Shown here: in pieces, positions 58,205-64,000 of the stretch
How positions within the stretch are numbered: position 1 is the first letter of the stretch
Layout of the letters: every line of letters begins with the position of its first letter
Assembly (NCBI GenBank): GCA_961205875.1
Contig: OY540817.1
Span: 19,503,001-19,567,000, forward strand
From: Sialis fuliginosa
Taxonomy: Eukaryota > Arthropoda > Insecta > Megaloptera > Sialidae
DNA: 64,000 nucleotides
Direction of reading: 5' to 3'
Position numbers and translations under genes: made by a program
Notes under the pieces: model-generated
The model's input: only the letters and a program-made list of their open reading frames with translations
Databases searched by the model: none
What the model was told of the DNA's origin: nothing

Positions 58205-58520
58205 TATTATTATAAAAGAAGGTGAATGAAACTTATATCATTCGAAAGGTACTATCGAGGTTTATTTCCTTTAGTATCGTTCAACAGCATAGCAATACTC
58301 CTAGCGAGCGCCACCAAGCAGCAAAAATAAATAGTTTTGGGTTTCTGTCAAACGTAGAGAATGCCAAATCAATTCGCGATCAATTGCAGTGTTTTTATTT
58401 GGAAATTTGTATTGTAAAAGTTAGGTTAGGTACTGTGCCATAGATATGCACACAAAAAAATCATATGTGTATTTTGTCGTTAAGGCAGGTAAAATATTGG
58501 CCGAATTTCGACCATAGTCT
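58205..58520. repeat. Interspersed repeat, copy 2
   Basis: Matches 56455-56860 without its internal insertion: GAAGGTGAATGAAACTTATA.., TAGCAATACTCCTAGCG, GTTAGGTTAGGTACTGTGCC. Confidence 0.8.
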
Positions 58521-58974
58521 TTATTTTAATTTTTAACATTTTCAGCCTCTCCACTGAAATAGAATCCCAACGTAAATTATTTCAACCATTTTTCTTTCTG
58601 TGAAGTACTTTATATATCAACAATGACATCATCTTTATCTTTGTAAAAACATAGATTAAAGAGGTACTTAAACCCGTCCCTTCTTTACACATGGAGTAGT
58701 TCTGAAATGTGCAATGTAAAATGCAAGTAACGACGCACGTGTCTAAACTATGAACTATTTAATGAGTAAACCAAATACCTCTCGCCTTTCATGTTAATGG
58801 AGTTAATTGATAAGAACTTTAATAGCTCGTGGGCGGGGATTTTTCGTTCAACGTCTAAAATAGCCAAGCACGTATCACTGCAAAACAATTTATATGAAAC
58901 TTTTTATCACTATTTTTATAGTTATTACACTATGTTTTTTAAATATTGTTTTTGTATAATAAAAATAGATAAGG

Positions 58975-59085
58975 TAGTGGCACCAGTCTTGGCGAGGACT
59001 CCAGTAATGGCAAATTTTTAAATAAATGTACTGAATGTGTTGATATTTAATTACTACCATTTCTGAATATTAATCTAAAAGATAC
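58975..59085. repeat. Fragment of the GGTACTGGCACCA MITE family
   Basis: AGTGGCACCAGTCTTGGCGA followed by GTTGATATTTAATTACTACC matches the inverse of the right part of 42665-43199. Confidence 0.6.
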
Positions 59086-59222
59086 TATCCAAACTTTTAG
59101 AAATTAACAATCATTCATTTATTTTCTATGATTAACTTCCAGAAAAATAAAACACAATAAATTCTTGAGTGACAATTTCTGGACATAGAAATGGGAAATT
59201 TTAGGGGTGTCTTCCTTTTATG

Positions 59223-60308
59223 CAGTGGCGAAGCGTCCATGGAAGCTGGGGAAGCAGTGCTTCCCTTACTTTATGGGCAAATTAATACAAAGCTGTGTTT
59301 TCAATTAATAAATAATTTAAAAATATTATTAGAATATTCATCTTTATGCGCAAATCAAACATTTTAACCAAAAAAAAATCATTTAATATTAATTTATACG
59401 CTCAATTATAAAACTATAATACCTCTACGTCTTATTTTCTTGTATTTTAGTCGATATTTGTATGACGAGTTGAAGTTCACTGCAGGAAATTTCACTAAAA
59501 AATTTTGAATTTTTGATTTCGTTAAAAGTATGTTTATTGTATAGAAAATGACGTGAAAAGTTGTTTGTTTCAAACCGCAGGTCTGTATCTCAAACCGTTC
59601 TCGAGATATAGCCTCTCAAAGTTTTAGTTTTTTCAAATTTTTGGAGAAAAAAGCCCATAACTTTTGAACGTGTAGTCGGAATTGATTTTAGTTGACGGAT
59701 TTGAAATCAGCGTGTCAAAATCTATATAATGACATGTATAATACTTTAAAATTCGACAAAAAAAATTTCGCGAAAAATCGAAAAAATTCAAAGGGGTATA
59801 CCTTAAAAAAATGTCGATTTTTGACCAAAATTTTTTTGTCGGATTTTAAAGTATTATATATGTCATTATATAGATTTTGACACGCTGATTCCAAATCCGT
59901 CAACTAAAATCAATTCCGACCACGCGTTCAAAAGTTAGGGCCATTTTTCTTCAAAATTTTGAAAAAACTGGAACTTTGAGAGGCTATATCTCGAGAACGG
60001 TTTGAGATACAGACCTGCGGTTTGAAACAAACAACTTTTCACGTCATTTTCTATACAATAAACATACTTTTAACGAAATCAATAATTCAAAATTTTTTAG
60101 TGAAATTTCCTGCAGTGAACTTCAACTCGTCATACAAATATCGACTAAAATACAAGAAAATAAGTAAAAGCTTAAACTTAAGGTGTTTCATATTATTTTT
60201 TTTTGTTAATAGGAGGGGGAGGATTGATAAGTCCATTGTTAAAACGGTTTTTACCTACATTTTGACAAAATATGCTTCTCTTATTAAAAATTTCACGCCT
60301 CGCCACTG
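59223..60308. mobile_element. 1.09-kb palindromic hAT MITE with perfect 8-bp duplication
   Basis: Ends CAGTGGCGAAGCG and ..CGCCTCGCCACTG, flanked by CTTTTATG (59215-59222, 60309-60316). The centre, about 59400-60165, is a near-perfect palindrome of about 760 bp with arms containing GTTTGTTTCAAACCGCAGGT. Non-coding; apparent ORFs read through the arms symmetrically. A complete copy of the family truncated at 46209-47129. Confidence 0.9.
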
Positions 60309-60394
60309 CTTTTATGACGTAAGCAGTCGCTACGAAGAGATTTTCCAACGAATCTTCAGTTAAATATAAATAACGTTCTATTATATCTTTAATA

Positions 60395-60475
60395 TACATA
60401 TATAAAGCTCAACGTCTCTCTGTCTGTCTGTCTGTCCGTTAGTGCGCTTATAACTTGAGAACCACTGCCCCCCCA
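60395..60475. repeat. CTGT-rich repeat fragment
   Basis: TATAAAGCTCAACGTCTCTC then CTGTCTGTCTGTCTGTCCG and TTAGTGCGCTTATAACTTGA; the same blocks occur at 27777-27840 and 31303-31325. Confidence 0.7.
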
Positions 60476-60479
60476 TTGG

Positions 60480-62240
60480 GTGGTGTAAAGAGGCCTTTAT
60501 ATATCAATTTATATATGAATTTGTTAAAAGAAATCTTTGGAAAGAAAAAATAATTAATCAACTTGTTGGAATTTATAAACATTATCATATTTTAAATATT
60601 TACACTTCAATGTCTACATTTGTAAATATTTTCGTGCTATTTATTTTATAAAAAATTAAATTGTTGAAATAAAACTATATACAGACCTGATGACTAACAA
60701 AAATAAAACAAATAATAAAAACAATAAAACTTTTAGATGAAAATTTCTATGGGTCCAGTTGAAAGGTGACTCATACTTCGAAGTAGAATTTTATGCCTAT
60801 GACCTACAATAATTATATTGTGGGCCTATGCTATTGTTCTAAAGGCCTTGATTTGACCCTGAATGTTGTACAGGGATCTTTTTTTTACAAAATTTTTTTT
60901 TAAAGATAGAAATAAAAGCGCTAAATTCAATAGGCATGATGCCACTAACAAAGTATCACTGAAATTATGATTTTAAATAATGAAATAGGTTAAAAAGATT
61001 CTAAAAAATGTATTTATTTTTATATTAAAAGCGAGATTAATATAATTTTTTTTAAAATAAAAACACAAAATACAGCAATCCGCCATGTTACACCTAAGTA
61101 AACATCATTTTTAGTTCATTAATATCTGCACTGATTATAAATTATTTTGTGGTTCTAAATTATCAATTTGCTCAGTTTTGTGTTACCAAAACTAAAACCG
61201 AGAAACGTTAGCGATGGAACAAGGATTTATTATTGTTGACAAATAACAAAAGTGTTTACATAGGCGTGACGTCAAAAATGCGCCATGACGCCTGTGAGCG
61301 TTTTGACGTCAAATTCAAAATTAGTTTTAAAAGGGTCAATTTTAGTGATTAAACCTTTATTTTCTGCAGAAATAAGTATTTTTTTGGAAATAAGAGTCAC
61401 GTAAGATCATCATAGAATATTTTTTTTAAATTAGGCTAGGATTAGATTGTAATAAATAGAGACATATGACTTTATAGACACTTTTGTAGATAATTTTATC
61501 TTTACAAAATAATGTTCTTAAAAATTTTTCATCAGTTATCATAAATCAGTAATACCAACTTTAGTACTAAAGAATCATTTCCCCATGTTATTTAAATAGA
61601 AAACAGAACCTCTTAAAATTTAAATATATGGTAATCCTTCGGCGAGGATTTATTTTAAGTCATAACGAGAGCAAATGTTCATTTTTTTGATACATCCTAA
61701 TACATATTATCTTAAATCAAAATATCAAAAATTATATAAAGTTTCGTTCATACTTCACATACAAATTTTAAAACCAGATAATACGAATAGGTATTGGAAA
61801 ATATAATATCTAAAAACGTCCGTTTGATATTCTAAAAGCTTTGAGGCATCATACTAATGTTCTAATTTATATAAATATAGATACCAAAATAAAGACAACA
61901 ATAATTATTCGAAGGACAACATAATTAATAACTGTGAAACAAAATGTGCTGTACAGTCGGATGGTTTCACCTACATAACAACAAATATACTGTTTTTTTG
62001 TAGATGAAAATAACTCATGATGTTATAAAGGAATGATATCATCGTATGATCATCGCCAAGAATGAGTAAATATTTGCAACATAAATACAAGTTTGTATGT
62101 GTATGTGATCGTATGTAACATATCAACATCATTAACATATGAATACAGGTATATAGATAGATAGCTGCGTCGTATAGTCTGCTGATATTTATTCTAAAGT
62201 AGATAATTGTAATGAAATTTATAAACTTAATTTATAAAAA
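60480..62240. other. AT-rich non-coding DNA
   Basis: No gene or repeat copy supported. A stretch at about 61262-61315 repeats GTGACGTCA / TTTTGACGTCA near GCGCCATGACG, possibly a short palindromic remnant. Confidence 0.4.
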
Positions 62241-62242
62241 AA

Positions 62243-62632
62243 GGTCCACAAAAAAAAGTGGGCTGTGCTGGGGTACAGACCCAACTTTTCTTTTGTATTT
62301 TTTCCTGCTGAACACGAACCCGTCGTCATAATTGGGGATTGATGAACAAAATCACGATAAACCGGTTTTTTTGGGTTTTCTCGTGATTTTGTTCATCAAC
62401 CCCCAATTATGACGGATTCGTGTTTAGCAAAAAAAAATACAAAAGAAAAGTTGGGTCTGTTCCCCAGCACACACCACTTTTTTTTAGACCTATGATGGTT
62501 TTATCGGTTTTTTGGGTTTTCTCGTGATTTTGTTCATCAACCCCCAATTATGACGACGGATTCGTGTTCAGCGGAAAAAAATACAAAAAAAAAGTTGGGT
62601 ACCCCAGCACAGACCATTTTTTTTGTGGACCT
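62243..62632. mobile_element. Palindrome with a partly duplicated right arm
   Basis: Left arm GGTCCACAAAAAAAAGTG..CTGTGCTGGGGTACAGACCC is inverted at 62430-62480. The right part is then repeated directly at 62490-62632, ending TTTTGTGGACC. GTGATTTTGTTCATCAA occurs in each unit. Non-coding foldback MITE. Confidence 0.75.
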
Positions 62633-62674
62633 GTTATTTAAAAATAAAAAATACGCCGAGACGTGAGTGTCTTA

Positions 62675-63070
62675 AACACGTCTTTGTAAGGGAATATTTT
62701 ACAACAAACGTTGTTGATCTATATTGTAGGAAATTGAATGCTCAACAAAAAAGATCCTAAAAATTTTCACGTAACATGTGTCGTTCTTGAGATATCTTGA
62801 AAAATAAATATTTTGGGATTTAACCCCTCTCCCTTACACATGATTTTGTTGATTTTGAAATGGGGCCATCCTCAAGCCAGACCCAACCATCCTACCAAGT
62901 TTCATTAATATCGGTTCAGTGGTTCATGAGTTATGCGTGTGACAAGGATTCAGGGAACAACACATACACAGACAGACAGACAGACACAGAACGAAAAGTG
63001 TTTGTCTTGTCCTGAAACGGACAGATCGATTTAAAATTTTGAAATCGGAGAACAATTTTTTGTCTCAACA
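62675..63070. repeat. Interspersed repeat, copy 2
   Basis: Fuller copy of the 39312-39640 repeat, including CAAGCCAGACCCAACCATCC, TCATTAATATCGGTTCAGTG and ACACACAGACAGACAGACAG-like tract. Confidence 0.75.
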
Positions 63071-63079
63071 ATTAACAAT

Positions 63080-64000
63080 TTGATAATAATCTTCAAATCA
63101 ACAATTAAACATATTTATAAGATTCGTTATATTATTATTTCAAATAAAAATATTTTTTATAAAAAATTTCATCGGAGAATTACGTAATATTGCATCAATT
63201 TACTCGATCCCAGGGGGGCAAATGCCCCGTTTCTCCCTACCTGCGGACGTCCATGATATATGTATGATATCAACAATTACGATATTAGCTTTAATTAAAT
63301 TTAACCTGCCTGCAGGCTATAAATTCAGGACCACTGACGTGTACAGTGTACAATATTCGTGAGATATATAAATACAGCTGTTGTCGATTATTAGCATTAT
63401 AAAACAAACATATTTGTTTGTATAAATAATTGTACAGTTTAATGATGATTATAAAAATAGTACATGTATATTACGTATACAAACGATAAATTTTATGAGC
63501 AATAAGAAATATATAAAATAATGTCAATATGTAATACATTAAAAATTTAATTGTCGGTTCAAAGTTCTTCCAATAAAAATTCTTTCGGCGAGAAGTTTTT
63601 TACGAAATTTGAAAATATACCCATTCTGAATTTTAATTGTAAAAGGTACGAATATCTGCAATCTGCATATCCGATAAAAAGTGGATTTAGTTGTGTAATA
63701 CCAACTAAATAAAATTGTCAAATAGCCAGATTGTAAATAAATAGTAGAAAAATGGAGGTGAAGATAAAAAAATGAAATGTATAAATTCACCTGTAAACAC
63801 ATATGAGAGTATGACAGCAAATATTTACAAGGTCATTTCTAAATCTATTGGTGTTGTTTACTCAATCAATTAACACAGATTAACAATAATTAATTCTCAC
63901 CGGTCTATTCTATCTATTGTATGTAGAGTAGAATTGGCGAATATAATATAATCATATTACCTATTAATTATTAACTACAACTACGTGCATTTGATTCACA
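63080..64000. other. AT-rich end of window, nothing recognised
   Basis: No gene. A minus frame at 63539-63820 is AT-rich and lacks recognisable motifs. Confidence 0.4.

Noticed and set aside
59692-59903. Two overlapping ORFs with nearly the same protein on both strands
   Set aside because: Expected for a palindrome; the similar ORF at 46512-46700 comes from the other copy of the same MITE.

Overview
The window reads as insect nuclear DNA. It is strongly AT-rich, its genes are split into many short exons with GT..AG introns, its gene families are metazoan (mitoferrin; actin-binding LIM/Unc-115), and it is packed with insect-type transposon debris: hAT, Tc1/mariner-like foldbacks, mariner, pogo-like, Penelope-like and Ty3/gypsy. 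I cannot name the order or species. Nothing bacterial, no tRNA or rRNA and no CRISPR array was seen.

Three protein genes can be assembled exon by exon, all on the minus strand, all with continuous reading phase. (1) 570-9816 is an unrecognised 35-exon gene of about 1,083 codons. Its middle is a string of tandem exon pairs encoding basic Ser/Arg/Gln-rich repeats, and 19 consecutive exons are phase 1-1 with lengths divisible by three. (2) 16365-18859 is a complete five-exon mitoferrin gene (367 aa), the mitochondrial iron importer. (3) 23940-41172 is a complete actin-binding LIM / Unc-115 gene: a short basic N-terminus, four LIM domains, a Ser/Pro-rich linker and a C-terminal villin headpiece (833 or 838 aa, depending on which of two mutually exclusive exons is used).

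Region by region: 1-569 has nothing recognised. 570-9816 is gene 1, whose introns hold a candidate solo LTR, a mariner fragment, Penelope ribozyme relics, a 1.77-kb TA-flanked palindrome and a pogo-like MITE. 9817-16364 is intergenic with two more palindromes. 18860-23939 is AT-rich intergenic DNA with almost no feature. 23940-41172 is the Unc-115 gene. Its introns hold a hAT element with perfect 8-bp target duplications, a 221-bp perfect-type hairpin, and a nest in which a Penelope-like element (GIY-YIG fragment plus a compact hammerhead-ribozyme-like motif, 13-bp target duplication) sits inside a decayed gypsy gag. 41173-64000 has no supportable host gene and is a repeat graveyard: hAT MITEs with intact 8-bp duplications, a 130-bp Penelope-derived palindrome with a 15-bp duplication, tandem repeats and several families present twice or more.

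The three genes show no obvious joint pathway. The most unusual items are the exon-pair amplification in gene 1, the Unc-115 mutually exclusive exon pair (joining both would create an immediate stop), the hammerhead-like motif, and the density of long near-perfect palindromes.
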